From contig NC_135123.1 in NCBI RefSeq assembly GCF_050908995.1, forward strand, positions 5,642,001 through 5,706,000: DNA of 64,000 bases. The letters run 5' to 3'. The stretch comes from Andrena cerasifolii. Its lineage: Eukaryota > Arthropoda > Insecta > Hymenoptera > Andrenidae. This document shows positions 22,250 through 33,499 of this stretch, piece by piece; position 1 is the stretch's first letter, and the number at the start of each line of letters is the position of its first letter. Both the position numbers and the translations under genes were made by a program. A model generated the notes under the pieces. It ran no database searches, was not told the DNA's origin, and worked only from the letters and a program-made list of their open reading frames with translations.

Positions 22250-24079
22250 CCCCTCCACTTATAAAATTATAAGTTTTATAATTTTTTGAATTTCCGGCTT
22301 GCGGATCTTCCCTCGTTAGAAGAGGGCAGACACCCCTGTCGCGGAAATGTATTCGCACAACGAGCTTTCCTTTCGCGATTATGCAGCTTTAGAAGTTGGA
22401 TCATTCGCCCTTTAGGCGTGGCTGCACTTTTTCTAGCCTCCAATTACCACGTGTGCCACTTAGCGCTTTTAAGGAGGCAGCTCCTGCCCAGTCTCTTGCG
22501 GCTCCAAGCAGGTGCAGGAATTTCTGTTTCGTTACGGTTGTGAAGAAGCATCAGAGGTTCGTGTTCCTTATCGCCGGATGCGAGGGTGGCGCCCGCCGCG
22601 GGGGCGGAGGGTGCGCGAAGAAAGGCCGTGGATATAGCGTCGTAAACCGTAGAAAGTAGGAACTATCGCGAATAAATAACCGATTGAGAGTGGCTGGGTG
22701 AGGTCTGGCGCGAAAGGGTGAGCGGGCGTTGAAGAGGGGCGAAATGAATGCGTGCCACGTAGAGGAGCCGGGCTGGCCGACGTTGAATGGAAGTGTCAGA
22801 ACGGATGGAGAGACGGGGAGGCGGGAAGGAAGGGTGGAGAGCCGGGCGAGGGTGGCGGTTTGGTTCGAGGGCGTGAAAATGCGGGGGTTGCACCTCTTGT
22901 AAAAGAGAAATATATAAACTCGAAAGGCCGATAAAGTCAGTACCCGCTGTTACGACAAACTCGCTTCCTTTTACCCCGGATTCACCTCTCCTCTTTGTTT
23001 CTCTTGTTCCTCCATCCCCCAGGGGTGCGAGGTTCGAGCGGGGAGGAGAATAATGCTCGTGCCGTGACCTCTGTCACGCGCAAGACTCGGCGTTACTGGG
23101 TCGCTCTTGGATGCACGATCAACCCCTCTTTCCTGCCGCCCCCCCCCACCCCCTCGCCCCGTAGATCTCGCGCCGTGCCCCGGTGAAATCGAGCACCGTT
23201 AATTTCTACAGGGATCTTACCTCGCGTAAACATGCACCTTCCATTCCCGCTTCCAGCGAAGCCGCAAGACCTCCTATAATTCGCTAGTCCCGAGCCGGCG
23301 GAGCGGCGCGAAGCGGCAGCTTTCCCGCCGGTAGGGTGCCGCGGTACGCACGCGGAGAGACGCAGGGCTCGGCGAGTTCTTTTCATGGAGGAGTCGTAAA
23401 CTTATCGCGAAATATGTTTCTTCATCGCCGAGCGTTCCCCTCGTCGGAACGGCGCGGCGTCGTACGTTCGTTTCGGGAAAGTCTGGCGACGTAGAGCCGG
23501 GGCTAGGTGGGAAGAAGGCAGGAGAGGGGAGAAAGGCACATAAGGAAAGTGGCGAAAAGGGGAGCGCGAGTGAAAGGCGTAAAAATCGCAGGAACCGCGC
23601 ACGCTTGGAGGTACATAAACTCGAGAGCCCGATAAACTTCGCAGCTACCGGCTGCAACCTACCCCCTGCGCCCCACACACCCTCTCACGCCCTTTCCCCC
23701 GATTTTTTTCAACCCCCCCCCCCCTAAGCCAGCCCCCTTGTCGGCTCCCTATTTCTTCTTTCCTCTTCGCCTGGCAAAATTGGCCAGCGCTCGTTCGCGA
23801 CGCGGGTCACGTGCAAATCGCTAAGTAGTAAAGTCAGACGATGGCCAGACCGGGCGGTGGAATTCAAAAGGACGCGTGCACAGCGTTCCGTCGGAACCGT
23901 TTCGTTTGTTGGACGATGAACGCGAAAAGGGGTACGAACAGGGGTTTCCTGGTTTACGCGAGGAGCGCCCACGATCCGGCGCTCCTGGCATTCTCGCGGT
24001 GGAGTAGAGATCGACCACCCTTGTTCTCCCTCTTCAATTAGGCGCTAAGGCTAGACACCCACAAGACAGGTTAAGCAAC
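22250..24079. other. GC-rich DNA without recognised genes
   Basis: CpG-rich stretch with many C- and G-runs (22.56-22.9 and 23.1-23.75 kb). Two similar purine-rich blocks ending ATATATAAACTCGAAAGGCCGATAAA (near 22.91 kb) and ACATAAACTCGAGAGCCCGATAAAC (near 23.61 kb) suggest an old local duplication. Long frames are composition-driven. Confidence 0.45.
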
Positions 24080-24599
24080 CCGGAAATTCAGAAAATTGCA
24101 TATGGAGTTTTGTGTGCCAGTAGAGTACGTAAGACAAACCTGCTTTTTTGTTGGGGCCATAGTTTGGTTTTTAGCGGGGAAATCACCCTTTGAAGAATTG
24201 CAGAATTCTCTTTCTCGTGGAATAATTCAAGAACGGTGAGGAATATCGAAAAGAAGTTTAACCGAAAGTTGCATCTCTTTTTTATATTTACAAAGCTGTG
24301 TAAAAATAATTATTGAAAAATCTATACTTTTCAAATCACCCCCATCTCTAATTCTTATTTCGATAATTATTTTTACACAGTTTTGTAGATGTAAAAAATA
24401 GATGCAACTTTTGGTTCAACTTCTTTTCGATTGCCTTCACCCTTCTCGAAATATTCCACGAAAAAGAAATTTCTGCGTATCTTCAAAGGGTGATTTCACC
24501 CCCCAAAACCGCACTGTGGCGTCAACAAAAAATAGGTTTGTCTTACGCATGAACTACTATTTCCCCACAAAGTTGCATAATTTTCTAAATTTCCGGGCG
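24080..24599. mobile_element. Fold-back element (long inverted repeat)
   Basis: The left arm (CCGGAAATTCAGAAAATTGC at 24080, through GTAAGACAAACCTG and GGGGAAATCACCCTTTGAAG) is inverted at 24370-24599 (CTTCAAAGGGTGATTTCACC, AGGTTTGTCTTAC, GCATAATTTTCTAAATTTCC). The arms are about 225 bp and imperfect, with a short unpaired centre. No coding capacity. Confidence 0.8.
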
Positions 24600-24758
24600 G
24601 CATGGGACCCGAAGGGAGGATTAAAAATGACGGCTCGAATTCTTCGACGTACTCAACGTTAGGCTACCTTACGCTCCCCCAAATGCTTGTGTTCTATCCT
24701 CGTTTCAAGATTGAGGTAACTGCAAGGGTCTGTTGGCTTTGTAGATAAATATATTCTA

Positions 24759-25857
24759 CTAGCAAAAGACACCTGCGCTTCGCGTCAGCACTAAGAGATA
24801 TGTATTAAGGACTCCATGAAAACAGATTTCATCCCTTCTCACCACCCCATTAGAGGTTGATTAGGGGAAAATCCTGAAATTGGTTTTCAGGCATTCCTGT
24901 GGGTAACCTTTCGACGTAAAAACTAAGTTGATATCTAATCGGGCCTAAGAAATATTAAGAAATCTGAGAAAATACATTTTACCCTTTTTCACCCGCTTGG
25001 GGTTGTTTAGGGAAAAATTCTGAAATTGGTTTTTAGGCATTTGTGTGGGCAATCTTTGCGAGTAATAACCAAGTTGATATCTAATCGGGCCTAAGAGATT
25101 TTCAGGAATACGTGAAAATACATTTCCCCCTTTTTCATCCGCTTGGGGTTGTTTAGGGAAAAATTCTGAAATTGGTTTTTAGGCATTTGTGTGGGCAATC
25201 TTTGCGAGTAATAACCAAGTTGATATCTAATCGGGCCTAAGAGATTTTCAGGAATACGTGAAAATACATTTCCCCCTTTTTCACCCGCTTGGGGTTGTTT
25301 AGGGGAAAATTCTGAAATTGGTTTTTAGGCATTCCTGTGGGTAACCTTTCGAAGTAAAAACTAAGTTGATATCTAATCGGGCCCAAGAGATTTTCAGGAA
25401 TACGTGAAAATACATTTCCCCCTTTTTCACCCGCTTGGGGTTGTTTAGGGGAAAATTCTGAAATTGGTTTTTAGGCATTTGTGTGGGTAATCTTTGCGAG
25501 TAATAACTAAGTTGATATCTAATCGAGCCTAAGAGATTTTCAGGAATACGTAAAAATACATTTCCCCCTTTTTCACCCGCTTGGGGTTGTTTAGGGGAAA
25601 ATTCTGAAATTGGTTTTTAGGCATTTGTGTGGGCAATCTTTGCGAGTAATAACCAAGTTGATACCTAATCGAGCCTAAGAGACATTAGGCAGTCCGAGAA
25701 AATACATTTTACCTCTTTTCACCTCCTTGGGGATGGAATTTCAACAAATCCTTCCTGAGGGGGTCTAACCCAGACCTACCTTCCAAATTACACGTTCCTA
25801 GGTTAAACGGTTTGAGCTGGCCGTTGATGAGACAGTCAGTCAGTCAGTCAGGACTTA
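24759..25857 (-). mobile_element. Helitron-like element carrying a 146-bp tandem array
   Basis: On the minus strand a hairpin (CTGACGC GAA GCGCAG) is followed after about ten bases by CTAG (24759-24762) and then T, a Helitron-type 3' end. To the right come the 146-bp repeats and a GTCAGTCAGTCAGTCAGGAC tract, common in insect Helitron-like/Helentron repeats. The far boundary and the assignment are uncertain. Confidence 0.4.
24790..25736. repeat. 146-bp tandem array, about 6.5 copies
   Basis: The marker GATATCTAATCG (GATACCTAATCG in the last) lies at 24930, 25076, 25222, 25368, 25514 and 25660, exactly 146 bp apart each time. Units contain CACCCGCTTGGGGTTGTTTA and GAAATTGGTTTTTAGGCATT. Two variants alternate (CATTCCTGTGGGTAACCTTT versus CATTTGTGTGGGCAATCTTT). 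The outer units are the most diverged. Confidence 0.95.
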
Positions 25858-25889
25858 TCTATACTATTACATAAAGAGAGAGCCAATTT

Positions 25890-26177
25890 TTAACCCTTAA
25901 CTGGTATCCTGGGGTCGCTCGTGACCCCATGCACCCAAAGTTCGATGTACAATTTTCAGTTGCCTAAGTTGGTAAACTGACTTTCTAATTAATTTTATAA
26001 TAATAGTTTAACTATCTACGCTTCTATTATTTTCTACATTATCTAAGAAGAAAATATTCATAGTGGTTGCTCTAGTGTCGACTTTAAAAATTTCTGTGTC
26101 CTTTTTTATTTGGGGTCTGCCACGACCCCAGTATACCAGTCACGTTTGCCAAAAACAGTACACCAGTTAAGGGTTAA
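25890..26177. mobile_element. TTAA-flanked short element (piggyBac-like MITE)
   Basis: TTAA at 25890-25893 and 26174-26177. The ends are inverted: CCCTTAACTGGTATCCTGGG left against the inverse right end (ACCAGTTAAGGG). Inner parts (GGGGTCGCTCGTGACCCC, CCACGACCCCAGTATACCAG) also pair. TTAA targets and CCC-starting ends fit piggyBac-type elements. Confidence 0.7.
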
Positions 26178-26290
26178 GTTCGCGCAAAACTCAAGACCTA
26201 TTGAACCGAACTTCCTAAAATTTTAACACGTCATTCCTGGATACTCTAGGACGGACATAGTCTATGTAGCATGTCTAAAAAATCGCGTTA

Positions 26291-26438
26291 TTAACCTTTA
26301 GAGAGCCAGGATATTTTCATTGAAATTGTAAATTTTCTTTACTTAAAATTTATGCAATTATACCACCAAAATGGCCAGCAACGTATCCAAATTTTAAGGT
26401 GGCCACTATAGTGGCCAGCCCGACCCTCTAAAGGTTAA
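26291..26438. mobile_element. 148-bp TTAA-flanked MITE
   Basis: TTAA then CCTTTAGAGAGCCAGGAT on the left; the right end GACCCTCTAAAGG then TTAA is its inverse. It contains the palindrome GGCCACTATAGTGGCC. Confidence 0.7.
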
Positions 26439-26639
26439 CATGGAACGAAGAAGCGCCTGGTATGAGTTGCGCTGGAGGGAAAATAAATGTCCCAAATTTT
26501 CCGAAATAATACGAAGATAGTAAGTTTTTTTTTCAAAATACTTAATTCCCTTAAAATATATTAATTCTAATAAACATGAATCCGTCAGGCTAATATCTCG
26601 GGCGAAGCCGAGACGGGGGACACTACTTCTTTTATGAAG

Positions 26640-27390
26640 ATAGATTAGAAAGCTTCTTTTCCTTTTCTTAAGTGCCTGTCAGTATGGAATTTCTGCAAAC
26701 ACCGGATTCATTTAGATTCGGTAAGAATGACGCAATGCAAATGCAGCAGGAAATGGAAACAGAGATGGGATTCAGTTTGAAACCGTATTTTTCAGTTCCG
26801 TCAGTGTTCTCGAACGTGAATAATAGGAGCACCCTGTATATCGGTCGGCCATGCGCGTGAAATATACGTAAGTAGCGGGCGCACGGTGTGGAATTTGATC
26901 GGGGCCATAACTCACACTATCAAATATTCATTCTGTATTGACTAATAGATGCAGTATCTGTCGGGCCGGTAGTGGCCCAACACGTGCAGAAAATATATAC
27001 ACGGACACGTACCACGATCGCTTCGGATGGACCGCTATCGGTTTAAAATGTCGGTTCGGTCGGAGAGAGATGGAATAATCATTGACATTCGCTAACTGTT
27101 TCTTCATTCGGCACGTGGATAAGAAACAATTGGTGTAAACAAGGACGAAGCCTGTCAATTTAAAAAAGCGCTGCCGCATGTCGCGGGTTAAACACAGAAT
27201 GGGGTGAATCTGGGACTGTCGGTACACTTAACATAAAATGGATATTAATATTAACACTGATGCTATTTATTTTATCAGAACAAACCTAATATGTTAAAAA
27301 ATTTCTACTGATTCAGAAACATCGGTGGATATTTGCTTTAAGACAATATTTGCTGAAAACCGGGTTGAAAACTGAAGTTACGTCATCTGA
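26640..27390. other. Intergenic DNA, no gene recognised
   Basis: The frame at 26672-26860 has no similarity I recognise and no supporting splice context; nothing else is supported. Confidence 0.4.
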
Positions 27391-27399
27391 TCATTTCTC

Positions 27400-28400
27400 C
27401 CGAGGTGCCGGGAGAAATGGTACGCGTGGTCCGGAGAGATGTTCCCCTCTTTTTGGGGAGAGATGGCCCGCAGAATTACTTATGGAAAAATAATAAGGAA
27501 GGAAGCAAAATTATTTACAACTACGGATTTATTGAAATTTTATTGGTTTTCCCTGAACACGTAAAGAACACAGCAAACAAAAGTGAACTAGCTAGTGACG
27601 ATTAGCAAAACAAATGTATATAAAATTCGTAATTCGTAATTCAGATCTCGCATTCAATTAAAATACATCACAATTCGTAATTGCAATGTATTTGCAATTG
27701 TAATTGCATAGTACAATGTAATTGAATTATAATTACGAATTAAGAGGTAACCAAATTGAGAGGTAATAAGGGGTGGGAAAGAAATACATAGCTAAAGATT
27801 TCGAACAGAAAAAAAATATTATGAGTGCTGAATATGGTATTATTTATAAATTTATAATATATAAAGAGAAATAAACTCCTTTGTTACATTTTTTCCACTT
27901 TTTTTCTCACTTCTTCAGTGTTATGAGCTGTAATTTAATTACATTGAAGGTCAATTACATCGTAATTTAATTACATTGTATTTCAATTACATCGTAATTT
28001 AATTACATTGTATTTCAATTACATCGTAATTTAATTACACGCACCATTACAGTAATTAGGAATTTAATTGATTCAAAAGTTTGAATTATGTAATTGAGTT
28101 ACAACGTAATTGAATAACTGTGCAATTGAAATACAATGTAATTAAATTACTGCTCATAACACTGAAGAAGTGAGAAAAAAAGTGGAAAAAATGTAACAAA
28201 GTAGTTTATTTCTCTTTATATATTATAAACTTATGAATAATACCATATTCAGAACTCATAATAATTTTTTTCAATGTAATTAAATTACATTGTAATTCAA
28301 TTAGCACAACTGTGTCCCTCACCCACAATTTGAGAGTGCACCATTTATTCCAAAAATAACTGTACCATCTCTCCTCTCTGCAGGGAGAGGTGGTCCTCTC
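27400..28400. mobile_element. AT-rich palindromic element with internal short repeats
   Basis: Arms 27809-27930 and 28148-28273 are inverted copies (e.g. ATATATAAAGAGAAATAAAC and CACTTCTTCAGTGTTATGAG). The centre is built of repeats of AATTACAT(C/T)GTAATTTA about 33-36 bp apart. Both outer flanks carry GGAGAGATG/CATCTCTCC motifs (27437 and 28364), so these may be the true ends. No coding. Confidence 0.6.
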
Positions 28401-28616
28401 GTTAGCTTTGAAAGGAACAATTCATATAGCCAAATACTTTCACTGTATCGTCTCTCAATACCTCTACTCTCTTATTATCCAAAACATTAAACGAAAATTA
28501 ACTAAGACGCATATTTTAAATACGATTCTGTACACCACTGTTTAACGAAACAGGTTAAATGTAACCCCAATTCACCTTTCACAGCCTATGAATCCCGAAA
28601 ACACAGAAGGCTTCTA

Positions 28617-28809
28617 CACTGCGTTCCATATAAGAGCGTACCAACGCTCCTACCGATTTGCGACCGATCTGCGCAGCTCCCACGGATCAGACACACGCGA
28701 TTGGTCGTAGCACTTTCGCGATTGGTCGTAGCATTTCCCCCGCCAGTTTACTACCAACCAACAGTGTATCCCTGCACGAAACGAGTACGCTCTAATATGG
28801 AACGCAGTG
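28617..28809. mobile_element. 193-bp MITE with TA duplication
   Basis: Terminal inverted repeats start CACTGCGTTCCATATAAGAG and end with the inverse (CTCTAATATGGAACGCAGTG). TA at 28615-28616 and 28810-28811. The core (CGATTGGTCGTAGCA repeated twice) is shared in inverse orientation with the element at 5543-5694. Confidence 0.85.
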
Positions 28810-28811
28810 TA

Positions 28812-30612
28812 GAGAAACAATTGGTCTGCGCTTTACCGCGCTTTAACCCCCCTTGCCGTACCAACAGCCCCGGAATTTACCCTACGCATTTGTTTACATT
28901 TTCGCGAACGTCATAAGCGTCGCGCTCCCATTAAAGCGTAACATTTTATTGCGACGGTAGAGTACACGTCGCGCTAACCGAAATGTGACCTTTACATTTG
29001 TCATGCAAATGCGGCGGGGTTGGGATCGAATCGACAGCAACCCTCGTCAAATTCTCCGCCAGAGATATTACATCACGGCGGGCATCGAATAGCGAAAAAC
29101 AAGGACGGGGGTGGAAAAGTGGGCTTATCCCGTTATTTCTTTATCGGCGCCCGGGGAATACGACGCGCACTCGAGCCGTTAATACCGAGTGTCCGAGAGT
29201 AATTATTCAAATTGATTATCCGGGAGGGCATTTGCACGTTCAATTGGGACGACGATACGATCCCTATTTTTTTTTTCTTTTTTTTTTTTGCGGCCCGGCT
29301 CTTTTTCCCTCCCGCTGCAGAACGTTCTTCCCGCGTATGATGTATTCGATCGATAGGCGGCTCTGCCAAACAGCGTGATACTTTCCTATAAATCCGCCCA
29401 CCGAATTTTAATACCCGCGACTCGACTGGAAATTGCAGGGCGGAAAAGATTTGCTTGTTCCCCTGCTCTCTTTTAAGCTTCGGTTCCCGGTGAATTATTC
29501 AGAGACGCGGAGAGGTTATTGATCCTGACGGTTTTCATTCATTATTCCCAAGGGGATATCCGAAGGATTCCCCAAGGAGCCAGCCGGTTGTGTTTCTCTT
29601 TTATCAATCATGAATCCTCTCGATAATCGTTTCGTTATCGGGTTCCCCTGACGTTACTGGCCCCCAAGTAGCCCCTACACCCGGCAGTTATGCTTCCCTT
29701 TTTGGGATCCTTTTTTTTTATTTTCCAAATATTCCTCGGAACCTCGGGGTAGTCATTTCCGCGGTAATCGATAACACGAGACTCCATCCCCTCGGTGGAT
29801 TCCCTTTTCCTACACGTCTTCCTTGTTCCCACCACCAGCAAGCCTCGTCGAACATCAATTCGCTTCAAAAGAAGCACAAGTAGGAGTAATACCCGCGCGG
29901 AAGAAAGGGCCGTCGGTGACGGGCTCCACGGTTCCGTCGGGTAGACAGAAGTCGCGAAGGGTGTACCCGTGAAAAGGGATTGGAGGGCTTTATTTCGCGC
30001 GTGCTAACGCTGGACAACTTCTCTCCTATGAACCGTCAACAATTTATTGAACGTTGCACGAGCGTATCAGTGACGTTTATTCGGGCCGGAACCGTTTTCG
30101 TCCCCGCAGCTGGCCGGCTCGTTCTTTTTCGTCAGTCGTCGATGCAACCCTTCCCTCTTTTTCTCGCGTGTCACTCTTTTTCCCTCTGCCCGTTGCCCCT
30201 CTTCCTCCCCCCCTCTCTCTCTCCTTCCCGCTATTTTCTTTTTTCTCCTTTTTTTTTAATTTTCGGTAACCAGCGCGTTCGGTGCGGTCTGTCGGCGGCG
30301 AAATTGTCGAAATCGATCGACCGTTCTCGACGTACCAGTCCCACGAGTGTGTCCGCGCGAAATCCACTTAAATACACTGGCCCATTTCTGCTCGCGCCGT
30401 AGCACGCGAATTGAAACACGATTCTTTCGGGCCACGATGGGCGGGGAAAAAAGTCGACAGCGACGAATGAAAACCGCTCCCTGGCGTCCTGAAATATTAA
30501 TAAAGTCACGCGAGTTTCCGAGTGGCAACTAATGCCTATCGAGCTTCTTTGCGAGCTAGATTCTTCCCGAACTTTTCTCGGCGATACTGTAGGTTTTTAG
30601 CGTTAATATTCG
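28812..30612. other. GC-rich DNA without recognised genes
   Basis: CpG-rich, apparently single-copy. Several long frames (28998-29378, 29980-30402, minus 30077-30509) overlap in multiple frames over pyrimidine-rich tracts, which marks composition rather than coding. Poly-T tracts lie at 29270-29290 and 30240-30260. Confidence 0.45.
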
Positions 30613-30614
30613 CG

Positions 30615-31089
30615 AGACTGACGATGAGGACGCGAAATTCTTTACCTTTTTTTTTTTTAAAATGATCGTGCGATCGAGGTGTTTTTGTGTCTAGTTGGAG
30701 TTTCTATGTATAGGTCATGGTGGGAGAGTAGGGGAGAGGTGGGATGAAAGAAAAAAAGTTTATGTTATGAAAGTGTTTGTAATATCTATTTATCTGAAAA
30801 CGTGCATTTGGGTAGTAAGAAAAATAATGTATGTAGTAGGGGAGAGGTGGGATGAAAGAAAACAAAATTATGTTATGAAAGTGTTTGTAATATCTATTTA
30901 TCTGAAAACGTGCATAGATAGATATTACAAACACTTTCATAACATAAATTTTTTTTCTTTCATCCCACCTCTCCCCTACCCTCCCAACATGACCTACACA
31001 TAGAAACTCCAACTAGACACAAAAACACCTCGATCGCACGATCATTTAAAAAAAAAAGGTAAAGAATTTCGCGTCCCTATCGTCAGTCT
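30615..31089. mobile_element. Fold-back element opened at its centre by another element
   Basis: The left arm 30615-30728 (AGACTGACGATGAGGACGCG ... CTAGTTGGAGTTTCTATGTA ... GTCATGGTGGGAGAG) is inverted at 30979-31089 (CCTCCCAACATGACCTACAC ... TAGAAACTCCAACTAG ... CGTCAGTCT). Nothing remains between the arms except the inserted TA-flanked element, so the insertion hit the hairpin tip. It abuts a satellite on the right. Confidence 0.8.
30731..30976. mobile_element. TA-flanked inverted-repeat element with duplicated left end
   Basis: Starts GGGGAGAGGTGGGATGAAAG after TA (30729-30730) and ends with the inverse before TA (30977-30978). The left arm occurs twice: a second start with its own TA lies at 30839, giving an 80-bp direct duplication (30731-30806 and 30839-30915). 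Its GGGG start resembles the TA-flanked elements at 20.38, 34.90 and 61.50 kb. Confidence 0.8.
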
Positions 31090-31096
31090 ATATACA

Positions 31097-31754
31097 CGAC
31101 TGTCGCACGACACGACTGTCGCACGACACGACTGTCGCACGACACGACTGTCGCACGACACGACTGTCGCACGACACGACTGTCGCACGACACGACTGTC
31201 GCACGACACGACTGTCGCACGACACGACTGTCGCACGACACGACTGTCGCACGACACGACTGTCGCACGACACGACTGTCGCACGACACGACTGTCGCAC
31301 GACACGACTGTCGCACGACACGACTGTCGCACGACACGACTGTCGCACGACACGACTGTCGCACGACACGACTGTCGCACGACACGACTGTCGCACGACA
31401 CGACTGTCGCACGACACGACTGTCGCACGACACGACTGTCGCACGACACGACTGTCGCACGACACGACTGTCGCACGACACGACTGTCGCACGACACGAC
31501 TGTCGCACGACACGACTGTCGCACGACACGACTGTCGCACGACACGACTGTCGCACGACACGACTGTCGCACGACACGACTGTCGCACGACACGACTGTC
31601 GCACGACACGACTGTCGCACGACACGACTGTCGCACGACACGACTGTCGCACGACACGACTGTCGCACGACACGACTGTCGCACGACACGACTGTCGCAC
31701 GACACGACTGTTGCACGACACGAATGTCGCACGACACGAATGTCGCACGACACG
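31097..31754. repeat. 16-bp satellite, about 41 copies
   Basis: Unit CGACTGTCGCACGACA repeated almost without change; variants (TGTTGC, CGAATG) occur only in the last three or four units on the right. Each unit contains TGTCG-CA-CGACA, a perfect 5-bp inverted pair, so either strand can form serial small hairpins. The ~220-250-residue minus-strand frames here exist only because 16 is not a multiple of 3 and the unit lacks stops; they are not genes. Confidence 0.97.
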
Positions 31755-31759
31755 TGTAG

Positions 31760-32985
31760 CCTAGCCCTAAGGGAACAGTTCGCGAGGAGCGCATAGAAAC
31801 AGGCGTTTTCCTAGTTTTTACCCACTTCTTTCACGAAGAGATCGTAGTATAGGGAATTTGCTCTGCATTGAAGGAGGAATCGCGCGGCACCTCTTCGTTT
31901 CTACAGTTTCCTCTTCGAATCCCTCGGTTGTGCCTCCGATCCAGTCAAAGATAACTCAACGAAACGGATTGACATTACAAGCGAAATATCGGGGCTGAGA
32001 GGGACGAGTCGCAGAGAGAATGGAAGGCAGCGCCGCGTGACGGGAACGAAATAAACACGATCGTCATGCGTAATTATGGTGAACGCCGTCAGTCGGTGGA
32101 GTCGCCTCTCTTTCTATTCCTCCCGTGTCGGCCCTCCTCTATAATGGAATTGTCTGGTCCCTTCGGCCGGCAGTAACATTTTATTCCGACAAATAACGCC
32201 CGCGTTTATCCGTGGAAACAATGCGACACCAAATATGTATACATAGCGGCGATTAAAAGATACATCCAGCCAAGTGCGGAATGAAAAGCCCGACCGTAAC
32301 AGAATTATCATCGGCGAGAAAGTGTTCGTTCCGGTTCACCGAAATGTTCATTAATTTCTATTATCTGCGTTTCGATTTGATCGATCTAGCTTGTTAGTTC
32401 GCTCGTTTTTATCAGAGCGTCCCGGGTGCCGCGGGATTTCGTTCCAATATTTAAATTCCTCCGGCGTTGGTGAAAAATTTGGCGAATTCCATCGAAACGT
32501 TAATCGACGGGCTAGCGATAATTCTCGGAAGATTTAACCGAATTTTAAATCGAAATAGAACGTACCCTCCGACTGGCTGGTTATGAAAAATTAATATCGC
32601 GTTCGCCGTGTAAAACGCGGCGCCAGGATTCGCGCGGGGGGTGAGCTTCGTTCATGACAGCCACCATTATGAAAATTTGACGTGCCGGTACGTGACATAC
32701 GTGTACTTTAGCTTGCTGCGTTGGTCACATATTTTGATCCCTGCACGTGCCCTTCACTCGGTGATGGTCACTATTTAAACCTCGCGCCACGGCGTCACTA
32801 GACGCTGATTTATCGATGGTACCTAAGGGGTCTCCCTACCTTGACGGACGAAAAGTGATGCGAACTTTGGGAATTATTTAAAACAAAACCATTGAATATA
32901 TTCACTTCCAGCTTTGTGGCTTCATTTGTCAATCTTTGGAGAATATTAAAAAAAATATATAAAAAAAAATTTTATGTTAAACGAT
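31760..32985. other. Intergenic DNA, no gene recognised
   Basis: Moderately GC-rich and apparently single-copy, with homeobox-type AT cores (ATTAATTTC, TAATTATGG) scattered in it. No exon chain was found. Confidence 0.4.
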
Positions 32986-32989
32986 TTTA

Positions 32990-33245
32990 TTACAAATGTA
33001 GTAAAAACTAAATTAAAATGCACTAAAAAATATTTCTTTTCTTGTACTGCAATTTTGATGGTGTTAATAAAATCATGGGGCGCAATGTGCAACCAGAAGT
33101 TGAAGTATTAAAGTGATTCATATTCTGTTATGAAATATCGTGCCCCACGATTTTATTTAAAGTGACATTAACACCATCAAAATTGTAGCACAAGAAAAGA
33201 ATTATTTGTTAGTTTTTAGTGCATTTTAATTTAGCTTTTGTTGAA
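32990..33245. mobile_element. Palindromic element core
   Basis: 32993-33080 (AAAACTAAATTAAAATGCAC, GCAATTTTGATGGTGTTAAT, AAAATCATGGGGC) is inverted at 33151-33243. The sequence to the right (33.37-33.45 kb) has the internal blocks TTGGTCAAATAGTTTTTG and TCGCGTTTAAAG found in the TTAA group, so the full element probably extends to about 33.5 kb. Confidence 0.65.
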
Positions 33246-33499
33246 ATACGGTGAATTTTTCAATCATTTTACCCTGTAAAAATTATGAAATGGTTAATCA
33301 AAAAATCAAAAGAGGTTTCCGTGGTCCCGGCCATAGCCACTGATGTGCTGAATAACGTTTAAAAATTTCAGACTGATTGGTCAAATAGTTTTTGTTGCAA
33401 TCACCTGTTGAAAAAATGTTGTTTTGAGATAATCGCGTTTAAAGTTGTAAAACAAATTAAAAAATTCTTTTAAATTTATTTTGTATAACATAAGAGTAC

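Larger units (their letters stand above)
20265..22250. mobile_element. Outer palindromic element of a three-level nest
   Basis: The left arm from about 20269 (GTGGAGGATATGTATAGATA, later CCGGCTATTTTTCGGTTTTG) is the inverse of 22135-22246. Removing 20381-22039 plus one TA joins GTTATA to ACTCGCGAGC, and the joined sequence GTTATAACTCGCGAGCTGTA is the inverted partner of the intact right arm. This shows the element was whole before the insertion. Confidence 0.75.
25858..26626 (+). mobile_element. Non-autonomous Helitron hosting two TTAA elements
   Basis: The start TCTATACTATTACATAAAGA after an A and the end hairpin CTCGG GCGAAG CCGAG (26597-26612) plus CACTAC before T fit Helitron termini inserted between A and T. 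The last bases are CTAC rather than CTRR, a possible decay. The 3' region matches the 11.34-11.39 kb terminus. Two TTAA-flanked inserts lie inside. Confidence 0.55.

Noticed and set aside
31097..31754. CRISPR-like array
   Set aside because: The repeats are contiguous 16-mers without unique spacers, in a eukaryotic genome; it is a satellite.
31042..31794. Open frames of 221-250 codons over the 16-bp satellite
   Set aside because: The unit length is not a multiple of 3 and has no stop, so all three minus frames stay open; the translated peptide is just the repeat.
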